Assembly (NCBI GenBank): GCA_031267755.1
Contig: JAIRYP010000015.1
Span: 78,538 to 142,537 of the forward strand
Source: Clostridiales bacterium
GTDB lineage: Bacteria > Bacillota > Clostridia > Monoglobales > JAIRYP01
Length of the DNA stretch: 64,000 nucleotides
Reading direction: 5' to 3'
Both the position numbers and the translations under genes were made by a program. The notes beneath the pieces were generated by a model. That model made no database searches. It worked only from the letters and a program-made list of their open reading frames with translations, and was not told the origin of the DNA. Below are positions 12,025-22,914 of the stretch, in pieces. Positions within the stretch are counted from its first letter, which is position 1. Each line of letters starts with the position of its first letter.

Positions 12025-13218
12025 ATGGCGGGCGTTAGTGATGAAAAGTCTTTTGCTGAAACATCAACAGCAATGCAGATGTATGAAAAACAAAGAAGTT
12101 TAATAGATAAAATTTATTCAGTGCATGATGAGATAAACTATATAGGAAGGCTTATTGGGTTTACAAAAGATCAAAAAGCAGAGAGAGAGTATGCGGTCTA
12201 CCAATATTTTAAAGGAATTTTAAGATTGTTTAAGTTTGAAATTAGAGTACTTGATGTCTCTGAAGAATTAAAAGTTAAGTTTTATGGTAAGATATACGAA
12301 GAAATATTTCTTATGAGAGGAATTATATTAGAAAAAATTGCTGTTGAATATAGTGAAGCTTACGGTAATTTTGAAAGATTTTTCGATGAAGTAAAGGCAA
12401 GATATTCAGATTTAATAGATTTGTCAGTGCGTTTAGATAGAGGTGAGGATGTTTGTTTGCCTCAAAAATATACTTTAAAAATGCCACTCCCCATCCCAGT
12501 AAATCTTTCTAAATTTAATAGGAATAATGAAGATTATGAACGTGATGTGGCTAGTATTTATAAAATAGGATTTGATTTTATAGAAAGTTTAAAACCACAG
12601 GAATCACCGAAAACGCCGGCACCACAGGAATCAGTGTTGTCAGTGGTGAGGATGGGATCGATGTTAACACAAACTGATTATCCAGTGCCATCAATTCCAT
12701 GGAAGCGATTAAGAGTGTCGCTCAATGCCACCAAAAAGAAATCAAAGTCAACACAAAAGTTGTCGCCGCTGGTTATTGGCCTATACATGTCGTTAGTAAC
12801 TAAATGTCTTGAATTATATCCACCAAAAATGACAACATCAATACCGGAGTCAACAAAGTCAACACAAACTGATCCAACGGCATCATTTCCGCCACTTACA
12901 CATATTGAATATCCACCAAAAATGACAACATCAATACCGGAGTCAACAAAGTCAACACAAATTGATTCAATGTTATCACTTCCACCAGTTAGTGATCGCG
13001 ATGCATTGTTGGTGAACGTAGAAAGCCTTGATCCTTTGTCGGCATCACCAATAATACCAATGCCACCAAGGCTGCCAGCGACGTCGATATTATCTGGTGC
13101 TGGGGAGTTCTGCCATCATTCAGATACCGAATCCCTGCCGCATTTTTTTATAGAAAAGATTTTAAATGGAAAACCAACGGGAAAATTTGTTGTTAATTTT
13201 AGATCTTTTCTTGAATAA
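12025..13218 (+). CDS. Hypothetical protein with tandem YPPKMTTSIPESTKSTQ repeats
   Basis: ORF 11998..13218; ATG at 12025 preceded by GGGAG; LDRGEDVCLPQ motif shared with the upstream gene. Confidence 0.75.
   Translation: MAGVSDEKSFAETSTAMQMYEKQRSLIDKIYSVHDEINYIGRLIGFTKDQKAEREYAVYQYFKGILRLFKFEIRVLDVSEELKVKFYGKIYEEIFLMRGIILEKIAVEYSEAYGNFERFFDEVKARYSDLIDLSVRLDRGEDVCLPQKYTLKMPLPIPVNLSKFNRNNEDYERDVASIYKIGFDFIESLKPQESPKTPAPQESVLSVVRMGSMLTQTDYPVPSIPWKRLRVSLNATKKKSKSTQKLSPLVIGLYMSLVTKCLELYPPKMTTSIPESTKSTQTDPTASFPPLTHIEYPPKMTTSIPESTKSTQIDSMLSLPPVSDRDALLVNVESLDPLSASPIIPMPPRLPATSILSGAGEFCHHSDTESLPHFFIEKILNGKPTGKFVVNFRSFLE
12816..12961 (+). repeat. Direct repeat, 53 bp x2, 93 bp period
   Basis: atatccaccaaaaatgacaacatcaataccggagtcaacaaagtcaacacaaa at 12816..12868 and 12909..12961. 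Confidence 0.95.
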
Positions 13219-13468
13219 ATAAAAGCTAAATAAATTTAAAAGAACTTGTGTAGCGTGGATTCATTTAATGAAATTTATCGAATTTAAAGTTTGGTATCCC
13301 CTTTCTTTTAAGGGAGAGAAAACGGTAAGTGTGATTATTGGATAACAATTAAAATAATTACATATAGAATTTGAAAAAATATAAGCAATGAATTATAACG
13401 CGATCTTGACAATTTTGTATTTAGGGAGTAATAGTATGATTGAAGTTTTATTTTAGGAGGATATAAAA

Positions 13469-13639
13469 ATGGCATATGAGATTAGTGATGCGTGTATAAG
13501 TTGTGGCGAATGTGCTAAACAGTGTCCGGTTTCATGTATTAAACCAGGCGATGGAAAGTATGATATAGAAGGGTCTGATTGTATTGAATGCGGAACGTGC
13601 GCAAGTGTGTGCCCAGTTGATGCCCCGTATTCTAATTGA
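13469..13639 (+). CDS. 2[4Fe-4S] ferredoxin (56 aa; below the ORF-track cutoff)
   Basis: MAYEISDACISCGECAKQCPVSCIKPGDGKYDIEGSDCIECGTCASVCPVDAPYSN; SD aggagg. Confidence 0.96.
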   Translation: MAYEISDACISCGECAKQCPVSCIKPGDGKYDIEGSDCIECGTCASVCPVDAPYSN

Positions 13640-13779
13640 TTTTCTAAATTTTAAGGATAAGTTAAGAAGGAATTATATGAAAGAAATTGTTTATAATTTT
13701 TTGAGTAATTATTTATTTTTATGTTAATAAGGCATTGAATTTTGGCGATCAAATTAGATGTGTTTTTAGATACAAAACA

Positions 13780-13795
13780 CTGCAAATTTTTGCAG
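13780..13795. terminator. Putative bidirectional terminator hairpin
   Basis: CTGCAAA-tt-TTTGCAG between convergent genes. Confidence 0.5.
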
Positions 13796-13825
13796 CGTAC
13801 TTGCGTTTAGAATTGATTTATTGAA

Positions 13826-14401
13826 TCAATTATTAGAATTAAATTTATGAGGAGGTGTATATTCATTTAAATTTAATGCATTTTGGCTTATAGAAGCAAT
13901 GTCTTCAGGTGGAATATCAAAAACATTTACAAATTTAATTGAATAAAGGTCGCAAACCGTTAATTGTTGTGAACCGAGTTCACGAAGCACTATATAATTT
14001 GTTCCGACTTCATGCAAGACTCCGTTTCTGTCCATGTATGCTTGACTTCCCAATATAAATTCAACACGCACATATTTTCCAAGTTGTCTTCGCAAGAATG
14101 CAGGTAAACCTCCAGCAAAAAATGTAGTTGGTGGGCCGTCAATGGTGCCTTTAGGAATATTTCCTGATCTTATTGAATATGCTCCTGGCGAAGTGTTGCT
14201 CGGTGACAGTTCTTTGTTAGCATTTGGCGAAGTATTACTTGGTGATAAGCCTTTTGATGATATAGGGGTATAACGATTAGATCCAGGAGGTAATGGTATT
14301 TCAAATTCTTGATTAGTGTTTTGTTGATTTAGATTGTTGTGGTTGTTATGTTTGATGATAATTGGATCATTTTGCCATGGCGCATTGTTCGGACTGATAA
14401 T
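13826..14401 (-). CDS. GerQ-like spore coat/germination protein, probable ATT start
   Basis: The track ORF (14095) starts at an internal TTG; the frame extends upstream to an ATT preceded by AAGGAG with 6-nt spacing; LRRQLGKYVRVEFILG..GVLHEVGTNYIVLREL..CDLYSIKFV; lies downstream of a cwlJ-like gene as in cwlJ-gerQ. Confidence 0.7.
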   Translation of the reverse strand: MISPNNAPWQNDPIIIKHNNHNNLNQQNTNQEFEIPLPPGSNRYTPISSKGLSPSNTSPNANKELSPSNTSPGAYSIRSGNIPKGTIDGPPTTFFAGGLPAFLRRQLGKYVRVEFILGSQAYMDRNGVLHEVGTNYIVLRELGSQQLTVCDLYSIKFVNVFDIPPEDIASISQNALNLNEYTPPHKFNSNN

Positions 14402-14578
14402 TATCGTCTCCTTTTCGTAATTTTATTATCATTTTTATATTATTTAAATAGATGCCTTTTGGTTCATAATGAATGATGGTAACTTAAACTGTTATTTTAT
14501 ATAATGTTTTATTAAAAAATTTTTGTATCCAACGAGATTTAAATAAAAATTATTTTTTTTTTTAGAAATTATTCAAAT

Positions 14579-15019
14579 TTATGTGTCATTGTATTTAGCT
14601 GTGGGATTGTAAAAGCAATGCTTCCTAATTTTGTTGTAGGCGTAACCCGAACCATTTTTGGGGAAATATTGTGGGCAAGTGGCGTCAGGAGGCCTCATGT
14701 ACCATAGGCACTGATCTCCAACAGGTGAAAATATTGTTCCACTAGCCGCTTCGTCTGCTATTTCATAATGTAACGGTTCAGGATTGATGTTCCACACGTT
14801 TTGAGTGTTTTCAACTCCTCCAATTAAAGTTTTATGACACGAAAATTGACATTGTTGTTCCAAAACTTTTCTTAGATCTCCTTGACACACTCTTCCATAT
14901 TCGCCCTTTGTAGTTCTGACACGATTCATAATACATGTTGCGACAGCTTTCATTCCTTCAATTCCCTCTCCTCCGGCCTCGCAATTAATCATTCTGGCAA
15001 ACAACTCTCTTGTATCCAT
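14579..15019 (-). CDS. cwlJ: Cell wall hydrolase, SleB/CwlJ family (spore cortex lytic)
   Basis: ELFARMINCEAGGEGIEGMKAVATCIMNRV..; SD ggaggtg. Confidence 0.88.
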   Translation of the reverse strand: MDTRELFARMINCEAGGEGIEGMKAVATCIMNRVRTTKGEYGRVCQGDLRKVLEQQCQFSCHKTLIGGVENTQNVWNINPEPLHYEIADEAASGTIFSPVGDQCLWYMRPPDATCPQYFPKNGSGYAYNKIRKHCFYNPTAKYNDT

Positions 15020-15237
15020 ATTTCACCTCCGATTCTTTTAATTATATTTGCATAATATGTTGATTTGTCATATTTGACACAATTTTTGTTATTGTTTTTA
15101 TTTTATTGAAAATAACATTAAATTTGAGTATTTTTTAATTTGTCGATAAATTTTAATGGAGTGGTATGAGCGAAAAATAAAAAATATTTTAAAAATTTTT
15201 AATCGTGCAAATATTGAAAATGGATGTTTTGAGTATT

Positions 15238-16623
15238 TTAGTTTTCATTTTTTATATTCTGTAAATTTTCTTCAATTGTTTTTGGCGAAAGTCTGTCAAG
15301 CGCTTCAATTGGTAATATTTTGAGAATTTTCCATGCAATGTCTAAACTTTCGTTTATATTTCTATTTTCTTGTTCATCTTGGTTTAAAAATTTGTTTTCA
15401 AATTCTTTTCCAAATTTCATGTATAGTTTGTCTGTATTTGACAGTTCATCTTCGCCAATTATTGATGCAAGAGATCTTATTTCTTGAACTCGTGAATATG
15501 ATGAAAAAATTTGGCTTGCAAGATCTAAATGATCACTTCTTGTTAAACCTTCACCAATGCCATCTTTCATAAGCCTGGAAAGTGAAGACAATATTGACAC
15601 GGGTGGATAAACGTTATGCATTAGTTTTTTTTCAAGAACAATTTGACCTTCGGTGATATATCCAGTTAAGTCTGGAATTGGGTGAGTTATATCGCCGTTT
15701 GGCATAGTGAGTATTGGTATCTGAGTTATTGAACCTTTACTAGTTTTAATCATTCCTGCCCTTTCATAAAGTGAAGCAAGATCGCTATATAAATAGCCAG
15801 GAAAGCCTTTTCTTGATGGAATTTCTTGTTTTGAAGATGAAATTTCTCGAAGTGCTTCTGCATATGAAGTTATGTCAGTCATTATAACTAAAACATGCAT
15901 ATCATGTTCAAAAGCTAGATATTCGGCTGCAGTTAGGGCACACCTTGGTGTTATAATTCTTTCGGCTACAGGATCTGAAAAAGTATTTATAAACATCACA
16001 CTTCTTTCAATTGCTCCTGTTTTTTCTAAATGTGATTTAAAAAAATTTGCTACATCGTGTTTTACGCCAAGTGCGGCTAGTACTATACAAAAATCTTTAT
16101 TGCTTCCTTCGAGTATTTTTGATTGTGATGCAATTTGAACAACCAATTTATCATGTGAAAGTCCGTTTTCAGAAAATATTGGTAATTTTTGACCTCGGAT
16201 GAGGGTCGTAAGGCAATCAATAGAAGAGATACCAGTTTGTATAAACGATCTAGGATAGTTTCTTGCAGTTGGATTCATTGCTTTTCCGTTTATATTCATT
16301 TTTTTATCAAAAAAAACAGGGCCGAGACCATCTGCTGGTCTTGCTACACCGTCAAATGTTCTACCTAAAATTTCTTTGGAAAGTGGTAAAATGAAAGGTT
16401 CTCCTGTAAAACTTGTTTCTGTGTTCGAAAGAGAGATTTCTTCAGTACCCTCAAACATTTGTACAATTGTATATTCTTCGGAAAGCTCTACAACTTTTCC
16501 AAGTCTTTTTTCGCCAAAGTTAGTTGAAAATTCTACTACTTCATCATAGAAAGCATTTTTTATATTTTTTAAAACTACGAGTGAGCCTCTTATTTCGTTT
16601 AAACCGATGTGCTTAACTTGCAT
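15238..16623 (-). CDS. ntpB: V-type ATPase subunit B
   Basis: [72 protein letters not shown]. Confidence 0.97.
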   Translation of the reverse strand: MQVKHIGLNEIRGSLVVLKNIKNAFYDEVVEFSTNFGEKRLGKVVELSEEYTIVQMFEGTEEISLSNTETSFTGEPFILPLSKEILGRTFDGVARPADGLGPVFFDKKMNINGKAMNPTARNYPRSFIQTGISSIDCLTTLIRGQKLPIFSENGLSHDKLVVQIASQSKILEGSNKDFCIVLAALGVKHDVANFFKSHLEKTGAIERSVMFINTFSDPVAERIITPRCALTAAEYLAFEHDMHVLVIMTDITSYAEALREISSSKQEIPSRKGFPGYLYSDLASLYERAGMIKTSKGSITQIPILTMPNGDITHPIPDLTGYITEGQIVLEKKLMHNVYPPVSILSSLSRLMKDGIGEGLTRSDHLDLASQIFSSYSRVQEIRSLASIIGEDELSNTDKLYMKFGKEFENKFLNQDEQENRNINESLDIAWKILKILPIEALDRLSPKTIEENLQNIKNEN

Positions 16624-16686
16624 TTTATCACCGCTCTTAAGTGTTAGAATATTATATTTATAAAAACGTGATGTCTTTTAATTTTC

Positions 16687-18420
16687 TCATAAAAATTCTA
16701 AAGAATTTATTTTGTTTATGATCGCAGAATAGTCTAAATCTTCTTGATATTTAATTTTACAAACTTCATTAAAAATTTTTGTTTCTTTAATTTGCGATAG
16801 CGAAACTGAGCAACAACATATTGTCTTACACTTTTCATATAAAAGTATTATGATTTTAAGGATTTTGATTTGTTTTGTAATTGGCATAAACGAATCATGA
16901 GAGTGATATGCATTTTGTTGCAGGAAACCAGTTTTAATCACTTGAGCAATTTCTAAAACCAATTTTTGTTCATCAGGTAAAACGTCAATTCCGACAAGCT
17001 TTACTATATCTGCAAGTCCTTTTTCTTCATTTAATATATTTATTATATTTTTTCGAATGTTCAAGAAATCTTTATCCACATTTAAAGAATACCAATTTGA
17101 TAAAATATCTGCATATTCGCTATAGCTATCTGTCCAGTTTATGGCCGGATAATGTCTTGAGTATGCTAAATTTTTATCAAGAGCCCAAAAACATCTAATA
17201 AATCGTTTTGTGTTTTGTGTTACTGGTTCAGAAAAATCTCCTCCTTGCGGAGATACAGCACCTATAATTGAAACAGAACCATCTAAACCATTTAGAGATT
17301 TTACGTAACCTGCACGCTCATAAAACTCTGATATTTTTGATGGCAGATAAGCAGGGAAACCTTCTTCTGCGGGCATTTCTTCGAGTCTTCCAGAAATTTC
17401 TCTAAGGGCTTCGGCCCAGCGTGAGGTTGAATCTGCCATGATTGCGACGTGATATCCCATATCTCTATAATACTCGGCAATAGTAACACCTGTATAAATT
17501 GATGCTTCTCTTGCTGCAACAGGCATATTAGAAGTATTGGCTATTAAAACTGTACGATTCATAAGAGATTCGCCGGATTTTGGATCAATTAATTTTGAGA
17601 AATCCTCAAGAACTTGCGTCATTTCATTTCCGCGTTCGCCACAGCCTATATAAATGATTATATCTGCATTTGACCATTTTGCTAGTTGATGTTGCGTCAT
17701 AGTTTTTCCAGTTCCAAAACCTCCCGGAATTGCTGCAGTTCCCCCTTTTGCAAGCGGAAACAGTGTGTCGATAATTCGTTGGCCGGTGATGAGAGGTTGA
17801 TCAAGCGCGAGACGATTTTTATATGGTCTATTTTTTCTAATTTGCCAAGTTTGAATAAGGCCGATATTTTCAATTTTTCCATTTTGTGTTATAACTTGCG
17901 CCAAGATGTCACGACATGAATATTTGCCGTTTTCAACTATATTTTTTATTGTCCCAGATATATTTGGTGGAATCATGATTCTGTTTTTTACAAGAGGAGT
18001 CTCAGTTGATTCGCCTATAATTTTACCAGGATAAGCTTTTTCGCCTGCATTTGACAAAATTCTAACATTCCATTTTTTTTCCATATCAACCGTATCTGGA
18101 GTGAGGCCCCTTGTTATAAACGCCCCCGATATTTCTTGAATTGCTTTTAGGGGTCTACCGATTCCATCAAAAATATTTCCAATAATTCCCGGCGCTAAGG
18201 TAATTTTCATTGATGAACCGCTTGGAACCACTGGTTCTCCAATTTTGAGACCTGATGTATCTTCATAAACTTGTATTATAGTCAAGTCGTGCTTTACAGC
18301 TATTACTTCGCCTGTTAATTTTTCTTTTCCAACGTACACCATTTCACGCATTTTAAACGAGGGCGTGTTTTTAATCGTTACAACAGGACCGTTAATTCCA
18401 TATAAACATGTTGGATTCAT
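16687..18420 (-). CDS. ntpA: V-type ATPase subunit A
   Basis: [72 protein letters not shown]. Confidence 0.98.
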   Translation of the reverse strand: MNPTCLYGINGPVVTIKNTPSFKMREMVYVGKEKLTGEVIAVKHDLTIIQVYEDTSGLKIGEPVVPSGSSMKITLAPGIIGNIFDGIGRPLKAIQEISGAFITRGLTPDTVDMEKKWNVRILSNAGEKAYPGKIIGESTETPLVKNRIMIPPNISGTIKNIVENGKYSCRDILAQVITQNGKIENIGLIQTWQIRKNRPYKNRLALDQPLITGQRIIDTLFPLAKGGTAAIPGGFGTGKTMTQHQLAKWSNADIIIYIGCGERGNEMTQVLEDFSKLIDPKSGESLMNRTVLIANTSNMPVAAREASIYTGVTIAEYYRDMGYHVAIMADSTSRWAEALREISGRLEEMPAEEGFPAYLPSKISEFYERAGYVKSLNGLDGSVSIIGAVSPQGGDFSEPVTQNTKRFIRCFWALDKNLAYSRHYPAINWTDSYSEYADILSNWYSLNVDKDFLNIRKNIINILNEEKGLADIVKLVGIDVLPDEQKLVLEIAQVIKTGFLQQNAYHSHDSFMPITKQIKILKIIILLYEKCKTICCCSVSLSQIKETKIFNEVCKIKYQEDLDYSAIINKINSLEFL

Positions 18421-18452
18421 AACTTTTCTCCATATTATTAAGAACTAATGAA

Positions 18453-19076
18453 TTAAAAATCGAATATTAATATTAATTCTTGCATGTTAGAAAAATATTT
18501 TTTATGTTTTTCAATTTCGTTTTTTAGTGAACAGTCAAGTATTATATTCGTTTCTAAACTTTTAATAATAAAACCACCAATTATACTAGAATCTGCTATG
18601 GTGATTTTCATTTTATTTAATTGACAGAATTTATTTAATATATTTTTAATCTTTTGAGTGTCAGAATCTTTAACCAAAATTTCGTCGATATTATTTAGGT
18701 TAATGAGTTTACTACATTTTTCGATGTTTAGCTCAAGATAATTTACATAATTATCTTTCTTACTAAAATCTATAATTTTTTTTATGACTTCATTGATGAC
18801 TTCATCACACAATTTAGTGCGTTCCGTAAGTATTTTTTTTCTAAGTTTAATTTTTTTGCTAGAAATAACAGATATGCTTTCATTTTTTAGTTTTTGAAGT
18901 TCGCAATTTATTTCAAAATCAATTTTTGAAGAAATTTCTGTTTGCTTATTTTTTATAATTTCTTCCCTTTGTTTAATTATTTTTTGCATAAAATTTTCTT
19001 TTTCTGCGATTGCTTCTTTAATTATTGCATTTGAGAAATTTACAAAACTTTCATTTATGTCTGATCCAATTTCCAC
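18453..19076 (-). CDS. ntpE: V-type ATPase subunit E
   Basis: Helical peripheral-stalk-like protein in operon position; GGFIIKSLETNIILDCSL. Confidence 0.75.
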   Translation of the reverse strand: MEIGSDINESFVNFSNAIIKEAIAEKENFMQKIIKQREEIIKNKQTEISSKIDFEINCELQKLKNESISVISSKKIKLRKKILTERTKLCDEVINEVIKKIIDFSKKDNYVNYLELNIEKCSKLINLNNIDEILVKDSDTQKIKNILNKFCQLNKMKITIADSSIIGGFIIKSLETNIILDCSLKNEIEKHKKYFSNMQELILIFDF

Positions 19077-19106
19077 AAATACTCCCTTATAAAAATTTAT
19101 TTCAAA

Positions 19107-19409
19107 TCACGAGTAAATTATATTGTTTGCATATGATAAAATGTTATTTTTTAAGCAAGTTGAGCCTTCTCTGTCTGGAATTTCTACAATTAGTGGTAAA
19201 TATTTATCTAATTTTTTCTTTTTTATATATTCGCAATCAAAATTGAAAAGTTTTTCTGAAATGAAAAGAATAGCTATATCTTCTTGCATTATCGCATATT
19301 CAAATTCTTTTTTTAAGTCTTCTTTTGTATGAACAATAACTCCACAAATTCCAGCAAGTCTCATTCCGATTTGTGTATCGATGTTATCACTTATTAAAAA
19401 CATTTTCAT
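19107..19409 (-). CDS. ntpF: V-type ATPase subunit F
   Basis: MFLISDNIDTQIGMRLAGICGVIVHTKEDLKKEFEYA..DIAILFISEKL, IPDREG. Confidence 0.88.
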   Translation of the reverse strand: MKMFLISDNIDTQIGMRLAGICGVIVHTKEDLKKEFEYAIMQEDIAILFISEKLFNFDCEYIKKKKLDKYLPLIVEIPDREGSTCLKNNILSYANNIIYS

Positions 19410-19420
19410 TTTTAATGCTC

Positions 19421-19888
<468 letters not shown>

Positions 19889-21808
19889 TCATAATTGTTC
19901 ATTAATTGGTTTAAATTCTATACCATCTCCTGAGTAGAATCTGCTAAATATTTCGTAATAATTGAGCCTTAATACTTGAATGCCAACAATTAAAGCTTCA
20001 AAACAAACAACAAATATGTTTCCAAGTATTGCAATTAATAAAGAGTATTTTTTAAATTCTGTTATAAATAATATTATGACAGACATAATTCCAGCGTGGC
20101 AGAGTGCAAAAGTTCCAACGCGAGAGAACGATATAGTATTTGTGATATAACCGAGAATTGATTCACCAAGTTCAAAAAAAGCTTCTATGAACCAACCTTT
20201 TTTCGTATCTTTTTTTATTTTTTTGCAAATTTTTGCAAGAGGTTCCTGTATAAGAATCACTAGAAGAGATGTGTATGCTAAAAAATTTGCTATAAACAAA
20301 TTTTTTATATTAACTGAGTTGATAAGTTTATAAACAAGGTATATGCTCGTTGAGTAAAATATTAGTCCTGCAAATCCATTTTGAGAAAAAAATATTTTTT
20401 TATAATTCTTTTGTTTTATTCCGTTAGAAATATTAATTATCATAGAGACTAAAATTGTACCAATTCCTATGAAAATGGTGCTGAGTAAAATTTTATTCAT
20501 GTTAAAACTATTTTCCATTGGGGTAAACCATACTGGTTTGATTATGCTGCGATCACCTTCATAGCCAAAAAATGTGCCATACATAAATCCAAAAAAAATT
20601 GAAGAAGCTCCGATTAAAGATATAATTTTTGATAAAAAGCCTCCTTTTTTAAAAAATGTCATTAACAATCCAACGATCAACAAGCAAATTCCGTGTCCAA
20701 CATCACCAAACATCATTCCGAAAAACACGATGTATATGCATGATAAAAAAAATGTTGGATCGATTTCGTTGTATCTCGGAATACCGTACATTTTTACGAA
20801 TTGCTCAAAAGGTTTAAAGATATTTAAATTCTCAATTTTTGTTGGTATTTTCAAATGTTCTTCAGTTGTATTTTTTTCTTCAAGAGATACAGTAAGTCTA
20901 TGATCATTTTTAGTTTTTTTGATAAATTTTAAGGCCTCTTTTTTTGGCATCCAACCACACAAATAAAAACTACTGCTTGAAAATGTAGCATAGCGCTTTA
21001 CGTCATGTATATTATACCAATATTTAATTGACGAATACTTTTCAATTAGTTCCTTTTTATTTGTTTCTAAAATATTTTTAAGTTCAGCGTTTAGCGCAAT
21101 GCTGTTTCCGGCTAGTTCTTTTTCTCTCTTTGAAACACGGTGTACTATTTCGATTGGTGAACCATCAGTATCTCCTTCAATTCGTATTCTTTCAAAGTAC
21201 ATAGAAAAAAAAATTCTGTCTATTTCTTCATAATCCACATGATATACAAAATAAAAACCCCATACATAATAACTATCCTGGGAAACTAAAACAAAGTAAG
21301 TTGGCATATTGTTTAAATAAGTTTGTTTTTTTTTGTAGCTATCAATTGGCATTCTTCCAAATCTAAATTTCATGAATTTCATGTTAATTAGTTCACTCAT
21401 ATTAACTTTTGAGTCATGTAATGGTTCTAAAGTTTTAAGTATATTTTTATATTTTTTTAATTGTTGTTCTACATCCTTTTTTTTTGTTTCAATTTGACGA
21501 ATTTTGTTTTCTGTTTCTTCTAAAAATTTGTTTATTTCTTGAATATCAGGTTCACTAATTTTATTTTTTTTTATGTTTTGATAAGGAAATTTGACGGATT
21601 CGAAAAAATTTGTAAATTTTTTTGAAATTTCTTCAAATGGATTTTGTGTGGTGTCTTGAATAAAATCTAAATTTTTAGGAAACTTCAAAGGGTTTTTAAG
21701 CTCAATTGAATTTGGCAATACGTGTTCTGACACAATATCTTTGAATTCTTTTGATAGACTTACAATGTTTACAAATGTCATTTTTGTTACCAAAATTATC
21801 ACCTTCAA
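19889..21808 (-). CDS. ntpI: V-type ATPase subunit I
   Basis: YGIPRYNEIDPTFFLSCIYIVFFGMMFGDVGHGICLLIVG, GYITNTISFSRVGTFALCHAGI. Confidence 0.93.
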   Translation of the reverse strand: MKVIILVTKMTFVNIVSLSKEFKDIVSEHVLPNSIELKNPLKFPKNLDFIQDTTQNPFEEISKKFTNFFESVKFPYQNIKKNKISEPDIQEINKFLEETENKIRQIETKKKDVEQQLKKYKNILKTLEPLHDSKVNMSELINMKFMKFRFGRMPIDSYKKKQTYLNNMPTYFVLVSQDSYYVWGFYFVYHVDYEEIDRIFFSMYFERIRIEGDTDGSPIEIVHRVSKREKELAGNSIALNAELKNILETNKKELIEKYSSIKYWYNIHDVKRYATFSSSSFYLCGWMPKKEALKFIKKTKNDHRLTVSLEEKNTTEEHLKIPTKIENLNIFKPFEQFVKMYGIPRYNEIDPTFFLSCIYIVFFGMMFGDVGHGICLLIVGLLMTFFKKGGFLSKIISLIGASSIFFGFMYGTFFGYEGDRSIIKPVWFTPMENSFNMNKILLSTIFIGIGTILVSMIINISNGIKQKNYKKIFFSQNGFAGLIFYSTSIYLVYKLINSVNIKNLFIANFLAYTSLLVILIQEPLAKICKKIKKDTKKGWFIEAFFELGESILGYITNTISFSRVGTFALCHAGIMSVIILFITEFKKYSLLIAILGNIFVVCFEALIVGIQVLRLNYYEIFSRFYSGDGIEFKPINEQL

Positions 21809-21825
21809 ATTATTTTCGAATGAGA

Positions 21826-22869
21826 TTAAACTTTATTAAAGCTTGTGTGTTTTTTAATTTCTTCCGAATTCATTCCATATCTTACTCCTTCAATTATTGT
21901 AACTATATCGTTTATTTCACTAGTTTTTATTTCTAAATAAATAATTGGTGCAAATTTTGTGTATGAATATTTTCTAAAGACATTTCTTAACATTTTAGTG
22001 TTAAAAATTCTGAAATTTCTTTCAATCAAATTTATGTCCGTAGAAAAAAAGTTCTTATAAATAGTTTTTGATAAGACAGTGCATGCTTCATTAAAGGAAT
22101 TACTTTCAACTATCAAATTAACTGTTGAAGGTTTTATTTTATAATAATGGGGCATAATAAATGGATAAATTTTGTCAGAATGTTGATTATAATTAAATTT
22201 TGCTCTTAAAATGAATATTATATTTGACATATCGATTTTAATCCCAAAAATTTTTTTAAGATTTTCGCATTTGTATTTTAAAAATATTTTTTTAATAGTT
22301 GAAAAAAGTAATTTGTTATAATACATGTCAAGGGCGGTTTCAACGTGAAAAACATTCTGCGTAGAGATATTATCAATTAATGGAAACAAAATCTTGTAAT
22401 AAATTGTTTCGGATAATGATTCAACAAACTCTTTAAATGAGATTTTTCTTTTATTTTGTTTTTCATTAAATAAAAAATTTAAATTATCATATCCATATCT
22501 TTCAACATCATAATTTTTAATTGTTGTTTCGTTTTCTGTGCCACAAACAAAACGAAAATGAAGTTTTAAACTTTCAATTTCATCTTTTATTATAAAAACT
22601 TTTAAATATTTTTTAATCGGACCGTTTTCAAATTTTTTAATATTTTGGCATTCACAAAACAGTGATCTTTTAAGTAAAACTTCAAATTGACCTCTTCGGA
22701 TCGATTCTGTGTTTACATTTCCTAAGAATTTAGAACAATTAGTATTATGCTTAAGATAGTTTGTAATATCGTGCACACTTTTCATTTTTAATATTGTTTC
22801 AATATCGTTTTCTTTTATCCTGTTTCTTTCTTTTGATTTAATTTTAACAGGCATAGCGAAATTTTTCAT
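21826..22869 (-). CDS. ntpC: V-type ATPase subunit C (AC39/d-like)
   Basis: Operon position, length, YYNKLLFSTIKKIF..IDMSNIIFILRAKFNY; divergent. Confidence 0.75.
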   Translation of the reverse strand: MKNFAMPVKIKSKERNRIKENDIETILKMKSVHDITNYLKHNTNCSKFLGNVNTESIRRGQFEVLLKRSLFCECQNIKKFENGPIKKYLKVFIIKDEIESLKLHFRFVCGTENETTIKNYDVERYGYDNLNFLFNEKQNKRKISFKEFVESLSETIYYKILFPLIDNISTQNVFHVETALDMYYNKLLFSTIKKIFLKYKCENLKKIFGIKIDMSNIIFILRAKFNYNQHSDKIYPFIMPHYYKIKPSTVNLIVESNSFNEACTVLSKTIYKNFFSTDINLIERNFRIFNTKMLRNVFRKYSYTKFAPIIYLEIKTSEINDIVTIIEGVRYGMNSEEIKKHTSFNKV

Positions 22870-22914
22870 AAGGAAAATTCTTTCATCACCTTTTAATAAG
22901 CTATTATTTTTTAG

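Noticed and set aside
12816-12961. CRISPR-like repeat
   Set aside because: Only two copies, in frame within a coding sequence; no array or cas genes
10662-13218. Anti-phage defence or toxin-antitoxin system
   Set aside because: No nuclease, NTPase, HEPN, TIR or toxin motif recognised in any of the orphan proteins
13299-13318. CCCTT-tctttt-AAGGG hairpin after the repeat-tail orphan as a terminator
   Set aside because: Not followed by a T tract on the plus strand; evidence too weak
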